Source of the DNA: Acanthosoma haemorrhoidale
Taxonomy: Eukaryota; Arthropoda; Insecta; Hemiptera; Acanthosomatidae
Reading direction: 5' to 3'
NCBI GenBank assembly: GCA_930367205.1
Contig: OV884011.1
Span: 85,917,474 to 85,981,473 of the forward strand
DNA length: 64,000 bases
The notes beneath the pieces were generated by a model. The model saw only the letters and a list, made by a program, of their open reading frames with translations. It was not told the DNA's origin and made no database searches. Below are positions 37,233 to 47,025 of the stretch, piece by piece. A program made the translations under genes and the position numbers. Numbering within the stretch: the stretch's first letter is position 1; every line of letters starts with the position of its first letter.

Positions 37233-39784
37233 TATAATAGCCCCTTATGGGCTGTTAAGAAAAAGAACGCGGAAGGTGGGGCCCAAGATAAGTACAGGGT
37301 CGTAGTAGATTACAGGAGATTCAATGAGAATTACCCAATTCCCAGGTTCGATGACATTCTGGACAGGCTGAGCGGGGCCAGGATCTTCAGCACCCTGGAT
37401 CTCAAAGCGGGCTATCGCCAGATACGGATGCATCCTAGGGACCGACATAAGACGGCCTTCACATTTGAGAGAGGTCACTACGAGTTCACGAGGATGCCAT
37501 TTGGATTGAAAAATGCACCTATCACATTCCAAAGGCTCATGGATGAGTTGCTACGGTGAGTAGACGAGTCCGTTTGCCAGATATACGTGGATGACCTCTT
37601 AGTATTCAGCGCGACCGAGGCCCAACATGCAGATCACTTGAAGACGGTTTTTGACTGGGTGCTACAATTTGGCCTGAAATTATCAGAGAAAAGTCCCAAC
37701 TGGGTCAGAAGATCATCAGTTTTTTGGGGCACACGATATCGAAAAAAGGAGTCCGACCAGATGCCGGGAAGGTGGCAGCAATCCAGAAGATGGTGGTTCC
37801 GTCGGACGTAAAAGGGATACGGCGGTTGATGGGAACGCTGAACTACTACAGGCGATTCGTCCCAGAAATGGCAGCATACCTGGTACCTCTTAACAACCTC
37901 CTCAAAAAGGGGAAAAAGGTAATCATCATCCCAATCATTGAGCGAACATTCGCAAGGGCATGGGACGACTACAGGAACATCCGGTAGTCAGGCGTTTCCT
38001 GATTTCACAAAGAAATTCACAATTACAAAGGATGCCAGTGAATATTCCTTGGGAGCAGTTCTGTCACAGGTGTGGGACACAGGAACCGTCGCGTAGCATA
38101 CGCCAGTAGGCGCCTCACAGAGGCTGGTAGTCGGTATAGAATGCGAGTTACTTGGGATAGCCTGGGCGATCGATCACTTCCGGCCGTACGTGTTTGGGAG
38201 AAGGTTCCGGGGTACAGGCCACAGACAATGGGTTGGCAAACTTAAGAAGTCGTCGGTGGAAGGAATTCCTCAGCCAATACACCTTGGAGGTGATGTATAA
38301 GCCCGGCTAAGAGAACGTCGTGGCGGACTGGCTATCCCGGGCGATGACAGTCAACGCAATCGAGCAAGGCAACGGGGAATCATCGCGGCATATCTGGCAG
38401 GACTGGACGCCAGAGAGGGAAGGTGACCATCGGGAACTAAGGTCTGCAGATGAGGAACAATCGGCAGGAGGAGGGAGTTCGATAGACGACAGGCCTACGG
38501 ATACGGAAGAGCGTGAGGAAATCATCAATGACAAGCGCCGCCAGATAATTTGGAAGACGAATACCTCGGGGCTGATGAAGATCGCACATAGGGGCTTTGG
38601 ACGATCACAACTATTACCATATGGTAGCCAGGAGTGAAGGTCGACGAAATTTACAGTGTCCTAAAAGACGCTTCAAAACCAGGGAAGACCCACTATTTGT
38701 TTGTGGGAAACGCGACCATATGGGAGAAGATCAAGCGGCTGTGGCGGACGAAACAGATCGGTGTGGATAGGGCGTTTGTGCGGTGTACCCTGATGGCACA
38801 GAAGGAGATAACGCTGGCGTACCACCAGGGGAAGACAAATCACAGGGGGGAACTTGAGACGGCTCAGGCGTTGAAGCGTAGGTACTTCTGGTGGGGGATG
38901 AGGAAGACAATCCAGGATGTGCTAGGGGCGTGCTAGGTTTGCCACCGTACTCAATACGATCGACATCCACCGACAGGGTTTCAGGAAGAGACCCCCACGG
39001 CGCAAACACCGCTGAGCGATCTTCAAGTCGATATTTTCACCTGAAAGGGACACAAATGGGTCACCGTGATTGACCTATTTAGTAAAGCGGCCATGGCATA
39101 CCCTGTCCGGGAAAAGTCTTCTGAGGTACATTAGGAGCGCTGAGGAGATGATTCCAGTTCTACGGAGTCCCTGATCGGATCGCGTCAGATGGTGGGAGAG
39201 AATTCGACAACGCCAACGTGAGAAATTAAGTAGAACGTAGTGTGGCATGTCAATACCCTATGGCATCCAAAGAGCAGAAGGGGAATCGAGCGTCTCCACC
39301 TTGGGGGACCATCTCCGGGTCTACCATGCTGATAAAGGTTTGAGGCCGAAGGTGGCAATGCCAATGGCGGTAATGGCATACAACCACTCCATCCACAGGT
39401 TCTCACCCTTCGAAATCCTTTTTGGCCGTCGCAGAGACGCCAGCAGGACAGCGACAGGTGACGAGATGTACGCACAGCTCGTAAACAACCGCGTGGCGTT
39501 GGGGAAATAGTAGGGGAAGACTTACAGAGCGTATTACAGTGGAAAAGACTGGGAGGGTAGCGAGGGAGAATGTGAGTGCCCAACCGATCGCTGGGCGTGT
39601 CACAGTTTACCGGAAGATTGCATCCAATCGGAGCAAAGAGTTATCCCGATATGAGGGTCCCTTCAGGGTGATGGCAATTCGTGAGCATAATCTAGTGACC
39701 GTACAAAGTGTCCACGGACCCAGGAAGCGTAGGACTGTACATATAGAGCGGTTAAAGCTTCCAGCGGGGAAGCCTTCCGAATAA
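37233..39784 (+). pseudogene. gypsy I pol (RT, RNase H, integrase), broken
   Basis: RT: YRVVVDYRRFNENYPIPRFD, FSTLDLKAGYRQI and MPFGLKNAP, a stop near 37557, then QIYVDDLLVF with the catalytic YVDD at about 37580-37592. Connection: RRLMGTLNYYRRFVPEMAAY. RNase H: FTKKFTITKDASEYSLGAVL near 38007-38065, decayed after that. Integrase: zinc domain HQGKTNHRGELETAQALKRR...AC(stop)VC at 38824-38945; core with VIDLFSKAAMAYPV near 39070, DRIASDGGREFDNANV near 39175-39220 and YNHSIHRFSPFEILFG near 39382; and a C-terminal LSRYEGPFRVM...HIERLKLP ending at a natural stop, 39782-39784. Stops and frameshifts are many. Protease is not visible. The integrase style (KTxYDRHPP) fits the gypsy/errantivirus branch. 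Confidence 0.9.
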
Positions 39785-40032
39785 CAAGCTACCTGTAGTA
39801 TCCTCGCCACTGCACACACCTCAGTTTAGACCAGACTTTGGTCTTTCTTTATGTTTATTTTTTATTATTATTATATTAGTTTCTTAGGCCTGTAAGGTTT
39901 TGCTTAATTGTTTCCTGTGAGTACGGAATCATTATGGTTTATGACTTGTGAGTCATTCTAGTTATAAGTTTTATGTTATCATTATGATTTTTTTTTAAGT
40001 TCCCGACGGATGGTTGGAAACTGGCAGGGGCG

Positions 40033-40088
40033 AGTTAAAGTCAGGAGTATGACCGTATTGTAAATAAATACGATCATGGGGTGTAAAC
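40033..40088 (+). repeat. Truncated 3' LTR of gypsy I
   Basis: 56 bases match the start of the 5' LTR at 36094-36149 with one difference, then jump to the MITE palindrome. The last 125 bases of the LTR are missing. Confidence 0.85.
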
Positions 40089-40227
40089 TATATATATATA
40101 TACATATATATATATTCAAATCTTGCGTTAATTCTGGGACACCCTTTATATATATAAAAGATAATGTTTATCGGCTTTCAAATTAAAAAAAAAAGGAAAA
40201 AAGGTACAGAAAAACAACACGCATGAA

Positions 40228-40341
40228 AGTTGACTAGACTGTTTATTTCAAGTCTATGACCCTGTATATTTATATTCAGGATGTTTACATCCGGACGTTC
40301 GGGGATTAAGGTTGAATACCGATGCTGCCCGGAGTTTAACT
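40228..40341 (-). repeat. Probable 3' LTR of gypsy II, limits uncertain
   Basis: On the minus strand AGTTA follows a polypurine tract at 40341, just as in gypsy I. The sequence then has no counterpart in the gypsy I LTR, and the other end is placed at an AGTTGAC near 40228 only by analogy. It contains an AATAAA on the minus strand near 40244-40249. Confidence 0.4.
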
Positions 40342-40703
40342 CCCCCCTGGCAGTTTACGCACACCTCCTCGTAAACTATGAAGTCTAAGTCTAAATTGAG
40401 GACGACTTAGGCAATATTACGATCACTCTCCTAATCGTACTAGGGAGTGAAGGCTAGCCCAAACAGTACACAACCTGTAATCCCTTACATTCAGTCGTAT
40501 TCCTATGACACTTATAGCCCAAATAGAACGCTGCCTCCAACACTGCAGCCGCTAGTGACTAAATCAAAACAAACAAAAAAAAATTACATGGCTTATTACT
40601 CAAAAAAAACAACAGCATCTTACACGCTACGCTAAATCAACAATTCTACACAGCCTGTGTACATTCTAAAAAAAAACAAAAGGAACCACAAAAAAAAAAA
40701 CTT
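40342..40703. other. Non-coding tail of gypsy II
   Basis: This lies between the polypurine tract and the end of the integrase text of gypsy II. It holds short A-rich runs and no recognisable coding sequence. It may include decayed integrase C-terminal or 3' UTR sequence, or a small unrelated insertion. Confidence 0.35.
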
Positions 40704-42464
40704 CTACAAACGGTACAAAGTGCACGTATGTATAACATACCAAATTTGGCTCCATGCAGAAGCGAGGACACTCCAACTCAGTCCGAAGAGGATCTCGAAC
40801 GGCGTAAACCCCGTGGTGGAGTGGATGGAATGATTGTATGCCGTCACTGCCTTCGGCAACGCCTCATTCGCCTGCAGTCCCTTGTCCACCTGATACACCC
40901 GCTGGTGGTCACTCAATATACTGTGCAGCCTTTCGATGCCTCCGCGACATTTAGGATGTCCTGGGGTGTTGAGATGCCACACGATATCAAGATTCTTCAT
41001 CTCCGACCGAACGTTTGCATTATCGAAACCCCTACCCCCATCCGAAGAGATTCGGTCCGGTACCCCATAAAACTGGAAACACGCTCGTAATGCCTGTAAG
41101 ACGGCGTTGGATGACTTGTCTTAGCCATAGCTACCTTACTGAAGGTATCTATTGTCGTAACCCACTTATATCCCTTCCAAGTGAATGTGTCAGTATGTAG
41201 TTCACTCAGTGGCGTCTCTGATGTGGGTGTTTCCTCCTGTTGTCCCTGTGGTGGATGTCGCTCATATTTAGTCTTAAGACATATACCGCAAGTTCCTATA
41301 ATCTCCTGGATCGTCTTCTTCATATCCCACCAAAAGTACCACCGCTGTAATGATTGCAAAGTCTCCTGCGCACCGCGGAGGCTTGTCTTCCCTTGATGAT
41401 AGGCAAGCGTTACTTCCGGCTGCCGTTCCTCATCACGCAGTGTCTGGACCATAGACAGACGAACAAACGATCGATCAATTCCCAGTTGTTCTGTTCTCCA
41501 TAATTTCTTGATCTGATCCCACACTGTCGCGTTGCCGACAAATAGATGGTAGCTCTTCCCTGGTCTGGATGCATCTATCAATGCCCGGCAAATTTGGTCA
41601 CCCTTGACACCCGGTTGAAACCAGATTGTCGTAATACTATTCTTGCCATAGTTTTCATGCGTAGCCCGCATCAGGCCGGACGTTTGCATCTTCCAAATAA
41701 TTTGCCACCGTTTATCGTTAATAATACCCTCAATCGTCTCCATTGCCACCGGACGCTCTCCAGCAGATTCGTCTGCTTCTTGGTGTTCGCTCCCATCACT
41801 ATCGTCCCGCGTACCGCGACTTCCATCTTCCCCGGGCGCCCATACTTGGATAAATTGTCTGAGATCCCCGGACGTTTCTCCCTCCTCGACTGCATTTCGT
41901 CGACGGTAATCGTTCGGGATAGCCAGTCCACCACTACATTGTCCTTCCCTGGTTTGTATACAATTTCCAGGTTGTATTGTGACAAAAACTCCTTCCAGCG
42001 TGTCTCCCTGGCGGATGATTCCTTAAGCTTCCCCATCCATTGAAGAGGTCTGTGGTCCGTATGTACTCTGAATCTCCGCCCGAAGACGTATGGACGAAAA
42101 TGGTCGATAGCCCATATGATGCCAAGAAGTTCGCGCTCGAGGGCACTGTACCGCGCCTCCGTGTCGGTCAGTCTTCGACTCGCGTAAGCCACCGGTCGCT
42201 CCCCGCCATCAGCCTCCTGCGACAGCACCACTCCCTATGAATACTCACTTGCGTCGGTGGTGATAGTAAATAACTTCTCAAAATCGGGAAACACCAGAAT
42301 TGGTTCCTCTTGCAGTCGAGCCATGCATTTTCGAAGGTTTTGCTCCATAATAGGTGTGATCACTACCCGCACCCCTTTCCGCAGCAGGTTACTGATGGGT
42401 GCGAGGTATTCTGCCATGTCTGGCACAAAACGCCGATAGTAATTAAGCGTACCTAAAAGTCGTC
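40704..42464 (-). pseudogene. gypsy II pol 3' half (connection, RNase H, integrase)
   Basis: Minus strand from 42464: LLGTLNYYRRFVPDMAEYL, then FPDFEKLFTITTDASEYS ending in a stop near 42236. RNase H runs from 42231 (LSQEADGGERPVAYASRRLT, HTDHRPLQWMGKL, YKPGKDNVVVDWLSR). The integrase zinc domain is complete at about 41290-41420 (HQGKTSLRGAQETLQSLQRW...CGICLKTKYERHPP), better kept than in gypsy I. The core is ELHTDTFTWKGYKWVTTID and DTFSKVAMAK. A frame change near 41000-41080 precedes HPKCRGGIERLHSILSDHQ and YNHSIHSTTGFTPFEILFG, and the text ends near 40704. Frame overlaps at 41671-41749 and near 41000 mark the frameshifts. Confidence 0.9.
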
Positions 42465-42510
42465 AGTTAAATAATCTTGTTTGAGGAGAGTATTTTAAAA
42501 AACTTTATAA
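42465..42510 (-). repeat. Partial 3' LTR of the inserted element
   Basis: About 45 bases starting AGTTAAATAATCTTGTTTGA match the start of 43623-43877 with a few differences, after which similarity is lost. Confidence 0.8.
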
Positions 42511-42740
42511 TGATAGCCTTTTTTCCATTTTTTATGATTATTTGGTGTTTTTCTATATTAACTATTTTGTCGTCATTTACTACACAAATTTGCTTATTAG
42601 AAGAGCGTTGGGAATGTGCAGTCGCTTCATTAGAACATAGGTGTCTTGTATTATCTGTTCATCTATTTGTTGGGGAATAAGTTGCTCTAAATCTATAGTT
42701 ATTGTGTCATATTCTGGACTATATTTTACTGGGAGTAATT

Positions 42741-43289
42741 CTATTTCTTCAATGTCAACCGCTCACAATGGGTAGCTATTTGTAAATCGTATTCGACCAT
42801 TTTTGCATTTTTTTGTTCTAAAGTAAATTCGTCATTAGTTCTGATTCTAGCACTTAAATCCTCTCGTAGGATCATTAGTCTGTCAATGTATCTTAAAGGA
42901 TGTTCATTGTAATGGGGTTTGGTTTCATAGATTTCACAAGTGCTTTTCTCAATGTTTTTTGTGTCTCTAAATTTCTTTTTAACGTCATTAAGTAATTGCC
43001 CTATGTCAGTATAAAATTTTTTACATGATCTCGCTTTTCCTACAAGTTTATTACGGACGTGTGCTAATAATCTTTGATGGTTTCCTATTCTATGTGAATT
43101 ATTAGCATTGCATGAATATTCGAATACTAAGTTTATACTATCAATAAAATCTACTAAAGTGTTGGATGACCCATCGAAAGTTGGGATCAAATGAAAATCT
43201 GAATCTTTAATATCGTAATTAGTTCCGTCCAGTTCTTCTGTTTCTGTAATGTTTCTTAAAAGGTTAAGCCTGTCAGTTACTAATGTCAT
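42741..43289 (-). CDS. gag-like protein of the inserted LTR element
   Basis: A 182-codon intact minus-strand frame. The text LIPTFDGSSNTLVDFIDSIN followed by LVFEYS is the typical capsid start of gypsy/errantivirus gag (IPxFDG...L..FI...). A stretch with NKLVGKARSC and ERSLRY-like PLRYIDRLMI follows, and the C-terminus is basic (ERLTLKK). No zinc knuckle is seen, which agrees with errantivirus-type gag. Downstream on the minus strand a second short frame (IELLPVKYSPEYDTITIDLE) leads to the LTR stub. The frame is open, so this insertion is younger than gypsy II. Confidence 0.65.
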   Translation of the reverse strand: MTLVTDRLNLLRNITETEELDGTNYDIKDSDFHLIPTFDGSSNTLVDFIDSINLVFEYSCNANNSHRIGNHQRLLAHVRNKLVGKARSCKKFYTDIGQLLNDVKKKFRDTKNIEKSTCEIYETKPHYNEHPLRYIDRLMILREDLSARIRTNDEFTLEQKNAKMVEYDLQIATHCERLTLKK

Positions 43290-43622
43290 AAAGTCAGAAT
43301 GTGTATAACAATTGTATTTACCAAGTGAATGATGTCTTCAGTGAAGTCCAGTTTTCTTTCTTCCTTCGACTTCCTCAGATATATAACAAATTTCTTTAGG
43401 GTATTACCTGGTGAAAATCTATTGAAATAGATCATTACCCAATATCGGTGAAGTCCTGTCCTGTGGGGTTTCTTTCCAGAGGTAAATACCTCTGCAAATG
43501 CATCGGTCTTCTCACGCTACTGGAGTGGCCTCACTGTCCGTTGCCAATTGAGGGATCTCTAAATGGTTGGTGGACTCCCGTGAATTTACTGAGTATACTG
43601 CCAGGTGCCTGTTCGGTGCGCC

Positions 43623-43877
43623 AGTTAAATAATCTTGTTCGAGGAGAGTATTTTTAAAAACTTTATTATGAATAACAATCAAAACACTGGTATATATACA
43701 AGTATTAATGAGTTAAAGCGTTACAGCATTCTTTTAGGAAGGCTAAACCACAAGTGTTGGTATATTTTGCCCTTGCAGGTAGCAAAGGGTTAGGAGGGGG
43801 TTAAAAGACAAAGAAAAGGGAGACCATGTGTCTCAACTGAAGTACACGTTTCAGCTAACAATTAGTATTATATAACT
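43623..43877 (-). repeat. 5' LTR of the inserted element
   Basis: 255 bases bounded by AGTTA at 43623 and TAACT at 43877. On the minus strand its end abuts the primer-binding-like site. Confidence 0.75.
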
Positions 43878-43962
43878 GTCGAATGCCCTTGACGTCTTTC
43901 GGCACCACCATCATCTGAATTGCGTCGACTTTCGCAGAATCCGGCTGGACGCGTGACATTAT

Positions 43963-45110
43963 GGTATTGGTGCTACCTGTATCCACCAAGCACCTCTCCC
44001 CCCACCCCCTCGACTCTGATTATTGGCAACTCGCACAGTATCCCTCTCACTGTATTACACTTTAGGCTGCGGTCGCCACTCTGCTGCCACCCTCCTCAGG
44101 CTGCCACACGCCACTCCCACCTTCTCGAAGTAGTCTTCTGTCACTCGTGCTCTTGGCTCCTGTCGTGAGCTGGCTCTTCTCCTTCCGTTTCCGACGTTCC
44201 TGACGCCCTCGACGATTCCTCAGCTGATGATCCATTCCATCTGGGTGATATCTTCCTTCTTTCCCTCATCGTTTGCGTATTTACTTCCATTGGTTCTTCC
44301 CTATGAAGATCTCTCCTCCGATACACGTAGGGGCAATGCCTCGCGATATTCCTCTCCTCACTGCACTAGAAACATTTTGTGCGGGGCACTGTGCCACTAA
44401 ATGACTCGTCTTCCCGCACCCATGGCATTTACTCTCTTCTCTGCGGGGTCCGTACCTGGGTCTCGCCACCCTGAACCTCCTATCGCCTGCCACTCCCCTG
44501 TCCCTACTGGTCGTTGATGTTTCGATTTTTTTCCGGTTTGATTTAGGGGCCCTGGTTCTCCTGAACACTATCTGGCTCCATACTCCTGTGTCCTGAATTC
44601 CTGCTCCCTGGTGCTGGTGTCAATCATGACTTGGGCACATTCGAGGAATGAGCGCTCATTAGGGAATACCTCTTTTCTCCCTGTTTCCTTCGTCAACTGT
44701 ACCTTCAGTATAGTAGACAGAAATCCCATTCTGCCCTCTAACTCTTCGATGCTCATCGTCTCTCCCATTTTCTCCGTTATTTGATTATAACGGGTTACAA
44801 GACCTGCAGCATATTGGCCACTACTCTGCCTTGATGATTTTGTCTCCCGAAACATTTGCAAAATATCTTCTTCTGGGGTCCATCGCCCTCCTCCATATGC
44901 TTTCTTTAGCCGCATCTTCACCGTTTCCCACGATGTTTCCACATCCGCTTGGATCTGGTTGAGAATCCTTCTCTTGACCCAACATATCAGGGCCGCTCTT
45001 AGTGACTCTGCATCCCTGGGGTCCAGAAGATTTTCCCCTGCTTTTGCTAGGATTAACGCCGTGAGGTGTTCTCCTCCCTTCAGAAAGTGATTGAGTTTTT
45101 TTTCTTCTCC
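43963..45110 (-). pseudogene. gypsy II gag and protease start
   Basis: The minus-strand gag is broken in its N-terminal part (about 45110-44943, several frames). Then 44942-44568 is open: ETSWETVKMRLKKAYGGGRW, LEGRMGFLSTILKVQLTKET and FLECAQVMIDTSTREQEF. The next frame (44568-44281) has a nucleocapsid zinc knuckle, CHGCGKTSHLVAQC (CX2CX4HX4C), in a basic context. Further on, VDTG-like DTGSTNTIM near 43963-43983 is the aspartic protease active site. Shared blocks with gypsy I gag show that the two belong to one lineage. Confidence 0.88.
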
Positions 45111-45199
45111 TTTTTGCCGTGTTCAATAATAAAGTGAAGAAAGAATGGCGGAAGGAGGCGTGCTACGACAACCTGTTCTGAATGTAGTGGATGGCATGG

Positions 45200-46265
45200 C
45201 ACATTAGCAACACATGCTCTGTGTTTTTGAGATAATTTTTATTGTGTTACCAATCTCCCAAATTAGTGGATTTTCTGAAACTGTTTTATTGAAATAATTT
45301 TCTGTTTCTGAATGGACGAATTCTTGAATTGTGGGAAGTTGTAACCCATTGAGCGTAGTGGTTATTTTTGTGTAATGGGGAGGGTTTCCTAGGTTTAGGA
45401 ATCATTCAAGTTTTGCAAGTGTAGCTCCATACTGGTAAAGCATAGGTTTTGAGTGATCCGATGACTGTTTTGTAGAGAAGGTTTTGGGACTTGACTGAGA
45501 TTTTATGTTAAAATACAGGAACATTTTGTATATGATTTTAAGTAGTCACGAACAGCTTTTGTTATTTTCCGGTAATGATGGTTTGAGCCTACATTTGTCA
45601 TTATTTTGTGTATTGCTTGGAAGTGGTTAGCTAGAAGTATCTACATCTTTGTCTTTATCCAGATAGACATAGCTATTTGTTTGTTTCAGTGGAGGGATTT
45701 ACGGAGATTGTTTTGTGAAGGATCTATGAATTTTCCATGCAGGGTTGTCATACCTGCAAGAATTTAATGTAGTGGTTCAGATTTTGTTTTTCCAGCAATT
45801 GATGCCCGAAGTTACAGAATTGTTAAATTTGTAGAAAAGAATCTTTGATTTCGTGTTTCTGGTAAGTTGATTTATTTTCATTGAATCTATTTTTTACTTT
45901 TAACTGAAAAGATAGACTGAGATGACGCTAAGGTCAAATGGAATTTGGTGGAATAGACGCTATTATTGGCTGTTTCATGAAATAGTTTAATTTAATTATG
46001 TTACCGTCGATTTTGGATGCAGTGTTTATTGTAGGGTTTAAAGCATACTTTAGAATCCACCATTTTTTGAAACTTAGTCCAGTACGCGTCTTTGAACACG
46101 AATTATCTTGTTTTTGGCTGAGTGGGTAATTGTGAATCTATTCGGAAAATCACGGGGTTGTGATCCGAACTAACACAGGTTTTATGTTTCTAGTGAGTGT
46201 CAGTCTATAATGCTGGGTTTGTAATTATGTTGTGTTATTATCGCTACAGCGGACCATCCAGCAGA
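45200..46265 (-). mobile_element. Decayed Jockey-type non-LTR retrotransposon
   Basis: Minus strand from 46190: SDHNPVIFRIDSQLPTQPKT, the end of an endonuclease domain with the SDHxPV motif, then FKDAYWTKFQKMV. The RT catalytic part is missing. C-terminal text resumes at about 45780-45240: YDNPAWKIHRSF, the TVIGSLKTYALPVWSYTCKT motif near 45420-45475, and LPTIQEFVHSETENYFNKT near 45270-45335. Stops and frameshifts are frequent. It abuts gypsy II, whose 5' end is lost here. Confidence 0.6.
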
Positions 46266-46384
46266 CTACCGCCATTGTATAAAAACAATCCTGCTTTACA
46301 GTTTCATTAGTTTATATTTTCTTTTGAACACAATATACTAATATAAATAAAAACAAAAACGAATATTATATATTTTTTAACGTA

Positions 46385-46562
46385 TGAATATTGACATGAA
46401 TATGAACATCAACAAGTGCTTGTTTGGACAGACTGAAGTCGATTTCCTCGGTGCTCGAGTTGACCCCAGCGGAATCACGTCTCTTCCATCTCCAAGTCCA
46501 CGGCACCTTGGAGGTCTCATGACCCCAAAACATCCACGAATTGAGAAGATATGGGGGTAACG
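46385..46562 (+). mobile_element. Fragment of another gypsy RT (connection region)
   Basis: The plus strand reads NKCLFGQTEVDFLGARVDPS, then GITSLPSPSPRHLGG. KCxFGQxEVxFLGHxVxxxGI is the conserved block just after the RT domain of Ty3/gypsy elements. It is not the family of gypsy I, which has other text at this point. About 180 bases remain, with no LTR. Confidence 0.7.
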
Positions 46563-47025
46563 GTGAGGGAAGCTGAATACGGTCATCCTCTTAGTGAAAG
46601 AATTTCCTAACTATAATTAATCTAAAATAGAAGGTTTTCTGTTCAATGCTAATTGTTTTACCGCTTTTGGGAATCTAGCCTCATATTCCCCACTCGTACA
46701 TTATTTGTTCCTGCCTCCAGATTTTTTTACAGAATAATCTTCATCTTATAGTAATATATTAATTTTCATTTGAACTATGCAAAGGTAATTTATGTACTAT
46801 AGCCCGTTTAAATGTAAATTTAATTACTTTAAAACTAAATAATTTGCTTTAGATTTGTTATGGTTAAATTTATTTCTCACTTTAGAAATGTCAACACTGA
46901 CTTGATCTTCTGATAACTTGTTAGATCACTGTCATTTCATTGTTATTGTGTTGTAACCTCGTTAATCGTTTGTGACAACATCAATGTGATTTAATTTAGT
47001 TGTATTGTCATTTCTTTATCCCGCC
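46563..47025. other. Upstream region of the DCAKD gene
   Basis: AT-rich, no coding sequence. It presumably holds the promoter and 5' UTR, but no core element is distinctive. Confidence 0.4.

Larger units (their letters stand above)
36094..40088 (+). mobile_element. gypsy I: Ty3/gypsy LTR retrotransposon, defective
   Basis: The 5' LTR is 36094-36274, starting AGTTA and ending TAACT. A primer binding site follows, complementary to the 3' end of tRNA-Phe. Gag is at 36456-37110 and pol at about 37233-39784. A short purine tract (GGCAGGGGCG) precedes a 56-bp 3' LTR stub at 40033-40088. The stub differs from the 5' LTR start by one base (GACTG/GACCG) and then stops, so the rest of the 3' LTR is lost. 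Flanking AT palindrome text matches on both sides, so the target duplication cannot be told apart from the MITE centre. It lies in opposite orientation to gypsy II, its relative at 40.2-45.1 kb. Confidence 0.92.
36046..40144. mobile_element. Palindromic MITE split by gypsy I
   Basis: Inverted repeats at 36046-36078 and 40112-40144 begin GGGTGTCCCAGAATTAA and agree at 31 of 33 positions. TA-rich sequence lies outside both. Inside, each arm runs on into an AT palindrome (ATACATATATA...). The gypsy element sits exactly at the centre. Without it the unit would be about 105 bases of almost perfect palindrome, the form of a small Tc1/mariner-type MITE. Confidence 0.8.
42465..43877 (-). mobile_element. 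Third LTR element (errantivirus-like gag), inserted in gypsy II pol
   Basis: A full LTR of 255 bases at 43623-43877 (AGTTA...TAACT) and a partial copy at 42465-42510 frame a minus-strand element. Gypsy II reads across it in frame: KDVKGI and its following Arg on the right, and the same region resuming with LLGTLNYY on the left. The sequence GAC occurs at both junctions, consistent with a short target duplication. On the minus strand the LTR is followed by a primer-site-like TGGCGCACCGAACAGG. Only a gag-like frame and about 60 downstream codons remain, so most of the element, including pol, is deleted. It is unrelated in sequence to gypsy I and II. Confidence 0.8.
40228..45125 (-). mobile_element. 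gypsy II: second gypsy element, opposite strand, internally deleted and interrupted
   Basis: A relative of gypsy I lies tail to tail with it. On the minus strand: gag (45110-44281), a short protease with DTGSTNT (about 43963-43983), then a deletion removing most of RT. The text runs straight into DSAKVDAIQMMVVPKDVKGI, which is interrupted by another LTR element (42465-43877) and resumes at 42464 with LLGTLNYYRRFVPDMAEYL. RNase H and integrase follow. A polypurine tract (CCAGGGGGG on the minus strand) and AGTTA at 40341 mark the start of the 3' LTR, which runs to about 40228. No 5' LTR is seen: gag homology breaks near 45125, where a Jockey fragment begins. Confidence 0.88.

Noticed and set aside
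39185..39603. Minus-strand frames opposite the gypsy I integrase
   Set aside because: They are antisense shadows of recognisable integrase text on the plus strand.
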